Notes under the pieces: model-generated
Seen by the model: the letters and a program-made list of their open reading frames with translations, nothing else
What the model was told of the DNA's origin: nothing
Databases searched by the model: none
In this document: piece by piece, positions 8,998 to 19,873 of the stretch
Numbering within the stretch: the stretch's first letter is position 1
How the letters are laid out: each line of letters opens with the position of its first letter
Position numbers and translations under genes: made by a program
Assembly (NCBI GenBank): GCA_032718475.1
Contig: JAUCBJ010006669.1
Location: 1-64,000 of the forward strand
Origin: Nemertoderma westbladi
Taxonomy: Eukaryota > Xenacoelomorpha > Nemertodermatida > Nemertodermatidae
Length of the DNA: 64,000 bases
Reading direction: 5' to 3'

Positions 8998-11103
8998 TCA
9001 ACATTCAGATGACTCACTACTCTCCTTCTCGTAGTGTACTCGTTTTACAGATCGCTGGAATATTGCTCGAGGTACTACAACCAATGATTGATCTGAGTCT
9101 GACTCTGAGCTGGAATTGGAATGAGTCTGTCTCGCACTTCTCTTGTATCCTGAAACATTCCCCCGTCCACTCCCACGTCCATGTCCTGAGCTGCTTCCAC
9201 CTCTTGTACGAATACCTCGTCTTGCGCTCGTAGAATTCAAACTATGAGAGTTATCTCCACTCCCACCACGTCCACGTCCTGAGCTCCTTCCACCTCTAGA
9301 ACGAATACCTCGTCTTGCGCTAGTAGAATTCAAACTATGAGAGTTATCTCCTGTTAGTAAGCTTTCTTCATCATCTGCAGCCTGTTGTAAGTCGTGTGAT
9401 GTGCCAGAGAGATCAAAATTCCCAGAAAGGAATAGTTGTTGGTAAAATGGATGATAAACTTGTCGAACTAAGGGTTTCTTTATCAAACTAGCGAGGTGTT
9501 CATAATTTTTATTGTTCAACTTAGGTGGAGTTGAATATGCTTTTTGCAATGGAAGATTTTCAAGATTTGGTTGTGGATGATTTTCGAGAGCAACTGTATT
9601 TTTAGAACGGCGAATACGATGTACTTTTTGTTGCAAGTTCATTTCTTGAAATGCAGATGCTTCATTGAGTTCATATTTTATGAAGATTGAAGAAGGGTTC
9701 TCTTTGCGGAATTGAGTTGTAACACTCCTCTGGAGCACAAAGGAATTAACCAAAGCATGAGCATTTACAATATTCATCATCTGTTCAATATCATATGTTT
9801 TGAACTCGATTAAAGTATACTTCCGGCCTGGATCTTTTGATGCGCGTCTAATAATTTCCCACCAGTCATCAGGGATATACACCTTGGCATTCCTGCCCTC
9901 TAATTTGATGTTGCTGTGTACACTGTCAGCTATGGACTCTCCATGCTTCGCCTCAAAGGGAGTGTAGTTAATAACATTGACATTCTGTGCGGAAACTGTT
10001 GCTTTGAGAAGCATTGGGCAGACTGGTAGATTATTGTTCTGACCCACACACGCATCACTGAAGAGCCAAAGTGCCTCAATACCTTTCTGGTCCATGTGCT
10101 CAACATAGTCCTTGAGGCCAGTAGCTATTTCATTTGCTCCTCGTTTAGCAATTGCCTCATGCCATAGGTAGCAGAAAGGAGATTCAAGCTTCAAATCGCA
10201 GATTGTCCAATTGAAGGAAGCAAGCTTTAGTTTATAAAATAGTACTTTCAATCCCAGCTTGGGACATGGCAGAACTGCCTCCAAATCAAAGATTCCTGAA
10301 GTAAATTTCTCATCCGTTTGAGCTAACTGTCGCTTTTCCTTTACCAGATCTCGAACAGCCTCCTTGTGATTAATGTGGCAGTCATAAGCTGCCTTCAGTT
10401 CTTGTTTATGTTCAGGGTCCAGTTCAGTTTCAAATTCTGCACACATGTCACACTGATCTTTTCGTGGGCAAAAGAAAGATCGATTGTACTCTTCAGCAAA
10501 TACTCTTCGATAAAGCCATTCCTTCGCAGGTTCACGACCCATTTCCAACTGCATTAAATAATAACGGCGGTACATTTCAGAAACTGATGACATGTCACTA
10601 CTATCAATGTAGGTAATTCTAGTCTTCTGACAACAATAATGTGACCCAATGGCATGAACACTTTCAATGTGCGAGCGGATAAAATTTCTCTCATTTCTTT
10701 GATGGTGCCCATGTTTCCCTCTTCCATCAACGGCAACTACTGATGCTTCTGAGACACTCTTGACTGCTAAGCGCACAAATTTTGCCGTTTCTCCTAGAGT
10801 GTTCAGGAACATCATTTTACAAACTGGTATTAAAGTTGAATTTCCATCTGAATTAGATACTGGAAGCTTGTAGTTTACCGTCATCCCTTTCTCATCTCTC
10901 TGTTGCTCTAGACCCCGAGACCGGTGGCACTTAACACTGGTTCTAGTTGCATGTTTACTCACCCAACTACGTCGCTGAAGATGTGAACCCATTGCCCAAT
11001 ATTCATCAAAGATGTTCCTTCTTGTATCTTCATTAAGCCTTACCGAACATTTGAGTCTGCAAGGTAGATCAGGATTCTTTATTTGATGACACTCTGGTTG
11101 CAT
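8998..11103 (-). CDS. Open C-terminal block (701 residues) of the DDE-like gene
   Basis: The block carries FDEYWAMGSH near residue 32, CPRKDQCDMC (zinc-binding type) near 215, IFDLEAVLPCP near 270, LWLFSDACVGQNNN near 345 and HGESIADSVHSNIK near 390. From comparison with the family I infer that the aspartates in FDLE and FSDAC and an acidic residue in the last motif form an RNase-H-like DDE site. The tail, from residue ~580, has two near-identical ~30-residue repeats rich in RG (SHSLNSTSARRGIR), then a serine-rich end. The 701-residue frame without a stop shows decay is recent or selection persists. The ATG at 11103 is internal to the ancestral protein. Confidence 0.6.
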   Translation of the reverse strand: MQPECHQIKNPDLPCRLKCSVRLNEDTRRNIFDEYWAMGSHLQRRSWVSKHATRTSVKCHRSRGLEQQRDEKGMTVNYKLPVSNSDGNSTLIPVCKMMFLNTLGETAKFVRLAVKSVSEASVVAVDGRGKHGHHQRNERNFIRSHIESVHAIGSHYCCQKTRITYIDSSDMSSVSEMYRRYYLMQLEMGREPAKEWLYRRVFAEEYNRSFFCPRKDQCDMCAEFETELDPEHKQELKAAYDCHINHKEAVRDLVKEKRQLAQTDEKFTSGIFDLEAVLPCPKLGLKVLFYKLKLASFNWTICDLKLESPFCYLWHEAIAKRGANEIATGLKDYVEHMDQKGIEALWLFSDACVGQNNNLPVCPMLLKATVSAQNVNVINYTPFEAKHGESIADSVHSNIKLEGRNAKVYIPDDWWEIIRRASKDPGRKYTLIEFKTYDIEQMMNIVNAHALVNSFVLQRSVTTQFRKENPSSIFIKYELNEASAFQEMNLQQKVHRIRRSKNTVALENHPQPNLENLPLQKAYSTPPKLNNKNYEHLASLIKKPLVRQVYHPFYQQLFLSGNFDLSGTSHDLQQAADDEESLLTGDNSHSLNSTSARRGIRSRGGRSSGRGRGGSGDNSHSLNSTSARRGIRTRGGSSSGHGRGSGRGNVSGYKRSARQTHSNSSSESDSDQSLVVVPRAIFQRSVKRVHYEKESSESSEC

Positions 11104-11364
11104 TATCCTGGCTGGGACTATTTGAGACTCATTAGGTGATTCAGAAGTGCCACCCTTTCATACAATTTTTCTGTTGGGATTTATATCTTTCTTCACATAG
11201 GCCTGCCCTGTGTTGCGTGCCCTCTTCCTCTTATTTTCTATCCAGTTTGCAGGATACCCCTTCGTTTCTTCACATTTGGTCTCGCTTTCTTAGTATATTC
11301 TGCAAGAAGTGATTCACTATCAACAGACCCCGCAACTTTGGCTGTCCTAACTTCTAACGGTTGC

Positions 11365-12190
11365 TCATCCCCTAATTGAATAGCTGGTTGCTCCTCTGTC
11401 AAACCAATTGCCAGTTGCTCATATGTCAAGCCAAATGCCAGTTGCTCCTCTCTCAAGCCAGTTGCCAGTTGCTCCTCTCTCAAGCCAGTTGCCAGTTGCT
11501 CATTTGTCAACCCAATGACCAGTTGTTGATCTGCTATTAGGTTCGCTGGTTGCTCATCCTCTAATAGAATAGCTGGTAGCTCCTCTGTCAAGCCAATTGC
11601 CAGTTGCTCCTCTGTCAAGCCAATTACCAGTTGCTCCTCTGACAAGCCAATTGCCAGTTGCTCATCTGTCAACCCAATTGCAGGTTGCTCATCTGTCAAG
11701 CCAATTGCCTGTTGCTCCTCTGTCAAGCCAATTGCCAGTTGCTCCTCTGTAAAGCCAATTGCCAGTTGTTCTTCTGTCAAGCCAATTGCCAGTTGCTCCT
11801 CTGTCAACCTAATTTCTGGTTGCTCATCAGTTAACCAAATCGCTGGTTGCTCCTCTGTCAACCCAATCGCCGATTGATCATTAACTAACCAAATTGCTGA
11901 TTGCTCATCGGCTAACCCAATCACTGGTTGCTCATTGGTTAACCCAATCACCAGTTGTTGATCCGCTAATAGAATCGCTGGTTGCTCCTCTGTCAACCCA
12001 ATTGCCAGTTGCTCCTCTGTCAAGCCAATTGCCACTTGCTCCTCTGTCAAGCCAATTACCAGTTGCTCCTCTGTCATCCCAATTGCCAGTTGCTCATCAA
12101 CTAACCCAATTACTGGTTGCTCATTGGCTAACCCAATCGCTGGTTGCGCATCCACTACTAGAATCGCTGGTTGCTGATCTGCTGTTAGAA
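11365..12190 (-). repeat. 27-bp coding minisatellite (LTEEQLAIG repeats)
   Basis: About 30 tandem copies of a 27-bp unit that stay in frame on the minus strand, encoding nonapeptides such as LTEEQLAIG and LTDEQPAIG. Related units also occur near 12547-12640. Unit length divisible by three and conservative substitutions (E/D, Q-L/Q-P) fit expansion inside a coding region. Confidence 0.9.
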
Positions 12191-12721
12191 TGACATGTTG
12201 CTCAGCTGAAGCAATGTTTGCTGCAATGACTTCCGGCAATGGCTCTGACAATACATATGATTTTATATGCGGTGGAGAAATGATGACTGCTGACTTGTAC
12301 TTGGCCTTTTTTGTGGCCCAGGTTTCTTGTTTACGCGACCAAGCCACCAAACACTATGCCACTTCATTTCCACAGAATCGCCAGCAGAGAGTTTGCCAAT
12401 GCCACCCCAGACAAGGGATGAAAGTGGCACAAAATTCCAATTTGATGTACTATCCCACGTAACTGCCACTTGTAGTTTTGATTCCCTTTTGCGTTTCATG
12501 ACATCTGCTGCGAGATTATCAGCCTGCACTCGCTGCCGTTTTGGAAAAAGTTTCGCAGGTTGCTCATCTTTCGACCCAATAGCTGGTTGCTCATCATCTA
12601 ATAGAATAGCCGGTTGCTCAACCGCTAATAGAACCCGCTCATCCACCAACTCAAATCCAAAAAATGGTAATTCATCTTGGTCTGACCCTTTGTCTCCATC
12701 ACTCCCACTCCAGTAAGACAT

Positions 12722-13636
12722 GACAAATGAAAAAAGTTTGCCCAGAATTAATTGTTTCTGTAATTGGTGTAGTTTACTCAACAACTGCAGACATAGGCCT
12801 ATTGGGAAAGTATTGACATACCTACTGACCTATGCAGGGAATGTCGCATCAGCACATTATGCTAATGCAGACCGGTACCGTAGTCTACTGCACTCACAGT
12901 TTTGTTTCAGTACAGTTCTTGTTAGCAGTTAGCTTACTTTGAATTGCATAACAACGACCTAAGTCCTTGTGCACCAAGTAGAAAAGTGGTTTAAGTCCTT
13001 CACAAGTGGTCTGTCGGTAGCTCTATCTACTGTGATTGTTTGCAGTAATATGGAAGAGCAGCCGAATATAAAACTATTCTTTGAGGCTCTGTCGGATTTA
13101 GAGGACAGCGAGATCCAGTACTGCCCACACTGCAGGCTGCTAGAAGACCGGAAAGGCGATAGTAGGCCTACTACTATTAATTGTTTATTTGTTTATTGTT
13201 TATCGTTTATTGTTTCAAGATTTTACACCCTCCACCTAGCACATTATAAATAATTAATAATAGTTTTAAGTGTGCCAGTAAAATTATGGTAGGAGAAAGG
13301 AGGAAACGTATATGAACTCGGACAGTAGCGAATAGCAATTTGCTAGTGGTTGCTACTGCCCGGGGGAGGGGGGGGGGGGGGTATGGGAGAGAGGGAGGGG
13401 AGTGGGTCACGTCTGCAACATGTTTTCGTCATTACATTTGTATTGTGTAATATAATATACAACGCGGCTCAGGCGGGCAACTGAGGAGCCAACCATCACG
13501 CAGTTCTACAAACTGTCTGTCCACACTGGTACACTACTGGTACACTGGGTTTAAGTTTATATAATAATATTACTTGAGTTTATATACGCAATAATTTTTA
13601 TTGTCCGTTTAAATCACTCATGATGTCCTTTTTTTT
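12722..13636. other. Intergenic region with a poly-G tract
   Basis: No confident gene. A short frame beginning MEEQPNIKLFFEALSDLED (from 13050) has a YCPHCRLLEDRK motif and could be an exon, but I cannot support it. A run of 10 or more Gs lies near 13370. Confidence 0.4.
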
Positions 13637-13829
13637 TACTTTTTATGTCCCCCAGAAATTTACCGTTAGGTTCCATGCTACCGGTTTCTCTACTGCTGTT
13701 CTCTCAGGCTATCAGTACCGGTATTAGTTTTTTATTGACTTTTTATGTCCTCCAGAAATTTACCGTTAGGTTCCATGCTACCGGTTTCTCTACTGCTGTT
13801 CTCTCAGGCTATGAGTACCGGTATTAGTA
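13637..13829. repeat. Tandem duplication of ~100 bp
   Basis: Two almost identical copies, starting at ACTTTTTATGTCC near 13637 and 13738 and each ending in AGTACCGGTATTAG. Confidence 0.85.
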
Positions 13830-13993
13830 TATTAAGCACTATTTTGCAGTATTGCTGTATTGTATGTACAGATGTAGGTATAACGCAGGTATTTTAGGTA
13901 TTTTAGTACCGGTTCCGGCACCGGTACTGCTGTAGGCCTATTGTGTAGCCTACCATTTAAATACGGTAAAGGTAGGCCTACCGGCTGACCGGT

Positions 13994-14650
13994 TGTTTTG
14001 GTTAGAAAATCCCGCCTCTGTAACCTGCTCCTTTCCCTGATTTGGTAAAGTGACCGTTTATTGTTTTGGTTAGAAAGGCCCGCCTCTGTAACCTGCTCCT
14101 TTCCTTCATTTTGTAAAGTGACTGTTTATTGTTTTGGTTAGAAAATCCCGCCTCTGTAACCTGCCCCTTTCCCTCAATTAGTTAAATGATCGTTTATTGT
14201 TTTTGGTTAGAAAATCCCGCCTCTGTAACCTGATCCTTTCCCTCGATTAGTTAAGTGATCGTTTATTGTTTTGGTTAGAAAATCCCGTCTCTCTAACCTG
14301 CTCCTTTCCCTCAATTAGTTAAGTGATCGTTTATTGTGTTGGTTAGGAAATCCCGCCTCTGTAACCTGCTCCTTTCTCTCAATTGGCAATGTTATCGTTT
14401 ATTGTTTTGGTTAGAAAAGACCATATATGTAACCTGCTCCTTTCCTTCATTTGGTAAAGTGATTGTTTATTGTTTTGATTAGAAAATCCCGCCTCTGTAA
14501 CCTGCTCCTTTCCCTGATTTGGAAAAGTGACCGTTTATTGTTTTGGTTAGAAAGGCTAGCCTCTGTAACCTGCTCCTTTCCTTCATTTGGTAAAGTGACT
14601 GTTTATTGTTTTGGTTAGAAAATCCGGCCTTAACCTGTTCCTTTCCATCC
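13994..14650. repeat. 68-69-bp minisatellite, about 9.5 copies
   Basis: The unit begins GTTTTGGTTAGAAAATCCCG and continues with TAACCTGCTCCTTTCC and a variable TTATTG end. Starts at 13994, 14063, 14131, 14199 and 14268 give the period. It degenerates toward the right end. Confidence 0.9.
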
Positions 14651-15105
14651 ATTGGTAATTGTTTTTGGCTATAAAATGAGCTTTTGCTACGTCATGTGGT
14701 AATCGATTATCGACAACAACCACAAACTATTAAATTTAGAGTCTTTTACCGCAGGCGCATATGGAAATCTATCTCATAGTCTATAAATCATGGAATTTTG
14801 AATGTTTTGGCACAGGCATAGTGAAACCAACTGTCCGACAGACCAGAAATCAACAAATTTTGAATGTTTTGGCATAGGCATGTTGAAATCAACTGTCTGA
14901 CAGTCCAGAAATCAGCAGTCTGACAGTTTGAAGAAATAAATACATAAAAAGTCATTAAAGGGACAACAAAAGTCATTATACACAATTCGTAAACAAAGGA
15001 GGACAAAAAAGTCAAATAAAACGACATAAAAAATCACTGCCGTTTATATATACTACTCAGGGGTTTCAATTATATATGGAACGTTAACTATAACTGCAGT
15101 ACTAC
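14651..15105. repeat. Small degenerate repeats
   Basis: TTTTGAATGTTTTGGCA...GGCAT followed by CTGTC(C/T)GACAG(A/T)CCAGAAATCA occurs twice between about 14800 and 14910. Otherwise nothing recognised. Confidence 0.6.
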
Positions 15106-15985
15106 AGTAGTTTAAGAACGTGGCACCGCGCCCGGATTGTACTGTTATTATATTTTATTTAGTTTAAGAACGTGGCACCGCGCCCGGTTTGTAGTTTTAT
15201 TTTTAGTTTAAGAACGTGGCACCGCGCCCGGTTTGTAGTTTTATTTTTAGTTTAAGAACGTGGCACCGCGCCCGGTTTGTAGTTTTATTTTTAGTTTAAG
15301 AACGTGGCACCACGCCCGGTTTGTAGTTTTATTTTTAGTTTAAGAACGTGGCACCGCGCCCGGTTTGTAGTTTTATTTTTAGTTTAAGAACGTGGCACCG
15401 CGTCCGGTTTGTAGTTTTATTTTTAGTTTAAGAACGTGGCACCGCGTCCGGTTTGTAGTTTTATTTTTAGTTTAAGAACGTGGCACCGCGCCCGGTTTGT
15501 AGTTTTATTTTTAGTTTAAGAACGTGGCACCACGCCCGGTTTGTAGTTTTATTTTTAGTTTAAGAACGTGGCACCGCGCCCGGTTTGTAGTTTTATTTTT
15601 AGTTTAAGAACGTGGCACCGCGCCCGGTTTGTAGTTTTATTTTTAGTTTAAGAACGTGGCACCGCGCCCGGTTTGTAGTTTTATTTTTAGTTTAAGAACG
15701 TGGCACCGCGCCCGGTTTGTAGTTTTATTTTTAGTTTAAGAACGTGGCACCACGCCCGGTTTGTAGTTTTATTTTTAGTTTAAGAACGTGGCACCGCGCC
15801 CGGTTTGTAGTTTTATTTTTAGTTTAAGAACGTGGCACCGCGCCCGGTTTGTAGTTTTATTTTTAGTTTAAGAACGTGGCACCGCGCCCGGTTTGTAGTT
15901 TTATTTTTAGTTTAAGAACGTGGCACCGCGCCCGGTTTGTAGTTTTATTTTTAGTTTAAGAACGTGGCACCGCGCCCGGTTTGTA
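15106..15985. repeat. 44-bp minisatellite, about 20 copies
   Basis: The unit contains a GC-rich core, AACGTGGCACCGCGCCCGG, in an AT-rich context. Copies differ mainly at CpG positions (CGCGCCC, CACGCCC, CGCGTCC). The CACGCCC variant recurs at exact 220-bp intervals, equal to five units. Confidence 0.95.
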
Positions 15986-17339
15986 CTGTTATAAAAATGT
16001 TTGTATATAAACATGTTAAATTTCAGCTAATAATGATTTTTTAAATTTACTAGAGAATGACGCCTTTGATTTTTTGGTTTTATGTTGGGGGGAATCGAAA
16101 CGAGGGCACCTTTCCAACCCACCACTGAATGAAACCGGCGATTTTTTACTATTAATTGATAATTAACTATAAATTATTAATAATTATTTAATTAATATTT
16201 AACAATTAACAATTAATTAATTTTTACTATTAATTGTTAATTGGCTTAATGTGACAAACGACCTTAATATTGGTTTCATGAGATTTGTTTAAGCAACTTC
16301 ACTGACCTCATCACCAACCTCAGAACATGGTAGGGTAGGTAGGTAGGGTAGTGTCAATTTTGCTATTTGAAATTACTTATTATTATAGGCCTGCCGCATT
16401 ACAATATACATTCTCACATTGTAATACTGTAAATATATATAGATATAATAATATATTCTTATATATAATATTATAATCTAAGCCATTACATATTAAAGTG
16501 AACAAACTCCTATGCTGTATAATACAGCATATGCTGTATTCTGTATTTCCTCGGCCTCGAATAAATTATGCGGAATTAACAGTAGTTGGACAATATAATA
16601 ATTTATTACACGGGAAAAATTGTTGAACGTTTTTTTCGCTGTTCTTGAGGCATTTTATTTACCGATCGAGCGCCAGCGAGGTTAATAAAGAGTCGAGATA
16701 ATATTTTTTTGAAAATGTGTTTTAAAAAAAATTGAACTGTAGTATATTTACTAAATTGCTTCCATGGTTATTGCTATTCTAAATATTGTACTCTTCAACT
16801 CTCGATGCTGCCTTACTCAATGTTAAATAATTTAGTGTTCTAGAATATTTCAGCAAATAAATCATGTATAACTACTTCGGCCTACTATACGGCCTCAGTA
16901 GTTATACAGATTAATTTGCTTCAGGTATTATATCCGTATATTCCGTTCTCGAACAGACAATAATTATAGAATATTGTGGGGGAAATCAGTTACTAAGTTT
17001 GTTAAATATTCCCACGCTTTTTTGGAATATACGAAATATGTTCCTCTATTATAATTTATTATTAAACAATACCCCAATACCCAATAATATTGAAGCATCG
17101 GAAATTTTCAGCTTAATATTTTTAATTTTTAATTTTGGTTGCGTTTCTGTAATTCTTGATTTGTTTGTAAAAAGGATTATTTTGTTTTGTGAGATTGAGG
17201 GACAATAGTTTATCTGAAAACAAGTCGTCAATATTATGTAATTCCTATACTAACTAATGAACTAATATAAATCCTAACTAGTTAACCTTATATAGTAGGA
17301 TATTAGGATTTTTTATGGGAAAGATATAATGAGTATTGT
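15986..17339. other. AT-rich region, no gene seen
   Basis: AT-rich sequence with a (GGTA)n-like stretch near 16330 and a small palindrome ATGCTGTATAATACAGCAT near 16513. No supported gene. Confidence 0.5.
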
Positions 17340-17515
17340 CTATAACAAGCGCGAAATCGCGCGAAGGTCCGCGTCTACAAACGCATGAACTGTCTCCTTG
17401 AATGGCTTACTACCAATCTTACAACAAAAAACATTCACCGGAGTGGCGGATTGAACTCGGTACCTAGAGATTCCAAGTCTCACCCTCTACCAACTTCGTC
17501 ACTGCGCCTTATGAA
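17340..17515 (-). mobile_element. tRNA-derived SINE-like sequence
   Basis: On the minus strand an A box (TGACGAAGTTGG, 17501-17490) matches the pol III consensus at 11 of 12 positions. A B box (GAGTTCAATCC, 17458-17448) follows at tRNA-like spacing. Between them GAGA-CTTGGAA-TCTC can form an anticodon-like arm with TGG in the loop, so a proline-tRNA origin is possible. The acceptor stem does not pair, so it is not a working tRNA gene. About 100 bp of unrelated sequence follows, as in a SINE body. Confidence 0.55.
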
Positions 17516-18467
17516 GCCTTATTACTATCCCAACTGTAAATAAACACCAACAACGGAGTGAATACTAGAGGTCTCGCTACGCGGACCTAAAGTGTTGTCA
17601 GTAGATGTGAGTAACATTTGGGAGATCGTTAATGTATATCAAGAAGAGGTTAGGTGATATAATACTCCGCTGTACCAGTCCACATGTTAGTGTTACATCT
17701 ATCTATTTATGTTATTGATTACAGGTCACAGTTGTCGAAATTCTACCGATAATTCCGACATTATGATTGGTTCTTACATCAGCAAGGCAAGTCGGTTTTA
17801 ATCGATAATTACATAATAACTATTTAAATGGTGGCAAAAAAGTTTGCATTATTTGTCAAGCGTTGGAAAAACAAAAAATTTACTTTTTTTTGTCGAGCGA
17901 TAGAAAGACAAAAATGTTACTTTTTGCCTCCACTTATGACGTTTTATTTGTTGAAAGTTAAAAGTCACTTTTTGAAAAAAAAAATCATAAATATCTTCCA
18001 TCGGAACTTCTGCCGTAGTGAAATAACTAAAGCGGAAGCGAAGTAGTAAAATGGGTAATATTATAATATTCTAGAATATTAAATAACCTGTGGATACCAT
18101 CAGCGCTATATTTAAATGCAATATTATTATAAATAAACTTAATTCAAATATTACTTTTTTGTTGACAGAAAATGCGTGTCGTCAAACTTGTTAACGAATT
18201 TGCCATAAAAAGTGACTTACAACAAATAAATGTATATTATATTACAAGTTTAATTAGCATAATCCAAATTAAACTATAGTTAATCCTTTACAGAAGATTT
18301 ATTTATAATTTACTTGAAAACAATAACAAATACACCAAACAATGTATACAGTATAGCTATTTTCCAAGTGAGTCCTTGATTACAAATACAATATTACCCA
18401 AATAAACTACCTTAATGCACGCTGCACTCGGTTTGCAAATTGTGGATTGCATGATGGTGACCAAATG
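17516..18467. other. AT-rich region, no gene seen
   Basis: Low-complexity AT-rich sequence with two AAAGACAAAAA-type stretches near 17860-17930. No gene is supported. Confidence 0.5.
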
Positions 18468-18524
18468 TTTTTGTTAAGCCTGCATAGCATCTCAATGTGC
18501 AGTTTCAATGCATCAGGCCTATTA
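18468..18524 (+). mobile_element. Relic of a LINE 3' end leading into the TAG tract
   Basis: TTTTTGTTAAGCC...GCATAGCAT...TGCAGTTTCAATGCATCAGGCC aligns with the LINE 3' end at about 6030-6095 (TTTTGTTGACAAGCCGGCACAGCAT...TGCAATGCAGCATGCC). In both cases TAG repeats follow directly. Confidence 0.65.
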
Positions 18525-19086
<562 letters not shown>

Positions 19087-19301
19087 ATAATTATAAGAAA
19101 GCTGCCAATGTAAGGATTCCTAATATTATGTAACACAATATTAATTTCGTCGATTCAAAATTTGCTTGGTTTTGCACCGGCGCGAGGCAATTTTATTCTA
19201 TTTAATAAATTTATCATATTCTAGAAGATTTTGTTTATCCCATACATAGCATAGCAACGATGCAATACCTCTTCAATCATACTATTTATTATTATAGCTA
19301 T
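19087..19301. other. AT-rich spacer, no gene seen
   Basis: No features recognised between the TAG tract and the left 16-bp direct repeat. Confidence 0.5.
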
Positions 19302-19317
19302 TCATACATTGATTATT
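19302..19317. repeat. Left 16-bp direct repeat (putative target-site duplication)
   Basis: TCATACATTGATTATT, identical to 23629-23644. The two copies bound 4,311 bp that contain the LINE and additional 3' sequence. Confidence 0.85.
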
Positions 19318-19443
19318 TAAGAGATTAAAATTGTATATACAATTAAATATATAGCTGCACCAACCCAACATCCCACCACCAATCAGAACAATACAATTAA
19401 GACAAACCAATTAAACATACAATTAAAAATGGTGCACCGTGGA

Positions 19444-19835
19444 TTAATACCGGTCTGCGAGGTCATTCCCCCGCAGACCCGCACCATCTCCAAAGCCCAG
19501 CGCCCTCCAGGGACGCCGGCCACCACGCAGACAGAGGGAGTTAGAGCGGAGGAGCGCGAACTGAAGCCGCCTCCGAACTCCCCCGAGAACGCAGGCTAGG
19601 CCACGATCCCGCATCCCCTGCCGCCGAGCCACAAGGGTCTCAGCGAGGTGGCTGATGAAGATATCAGTCTCCTTGCACCACACCCCGTCGGTGGTTCCGA
19701 CAAGGGGAATGAAGGAGAACCTTCTGTCTTCGCACACCACGCTGTAGTGCACCTTCTTGGCTCGGACTCTCTGCTCGAGGACAGAGTCTAAGGACCGGTG
19801 AGCATATGAGGGGGCGTCAGCGTTTACAATCGCAG
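19444..19835 (-). pseudogene. 3' fragment of a second retroelement (FALLRSNSLCLRG family)
   Basis: The minus-strand frame reads HRSLDSVLEQRVRAKK, RFSFIPLVGTTDGVWC, FISHLAETLVARR, GGVRRRLQFALLRSNSLCLRG. The same tail occurs near 61620, 62810, 29430 and, in a diverged form, 25450. It is the C-terminal end of a non-LTR element seen in many invertebrates. It lies downstream of the LINE tail at 19835 and inside the 16-bp duplication. Confidence 0.6.
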
Positions 19836-19873
19836 TAGTAGTAGTATCGGTATGCTGCATTGCAGCTGCATTT

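Larger units (their letters stand above)
8998..12721 (-). pseudogene. DDE-transposase-like gene with repeat-rich N-terminus, reading frame broken
   Basis: Read from the ATG at 12721, the protein starts MSYWSGSDGDKG and has an acidic region with early EQPAI repeats, then an SH3/Tudor-like stretch (GDSVEMKWHSVWWLGRV). The frame shifts near 12320 into a long EQ-repeat region, shifts again near 11265 so that GYPANWIENKRKRARNTGQ continues the family N-terminal motif, meets an in-frame TGA at 11158-11160, and resumes through VPARIMQPEC into the open block 8998-11103. That order (YPxNW...AR...VPAR...C...KC...FDEYW) matches a transposon-associated invertebrate family. One or two frame breaks and a stop suggest a pseudogene, but introns or assembly errors could explain some of them. 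Confidence 0.65.

Noticed and set aside
17436-17508. A working tRNA gene
   Set aside because: A and B boxes are present but the acceptor stem does not pair, so a tRNA-like SINE head is more likely.
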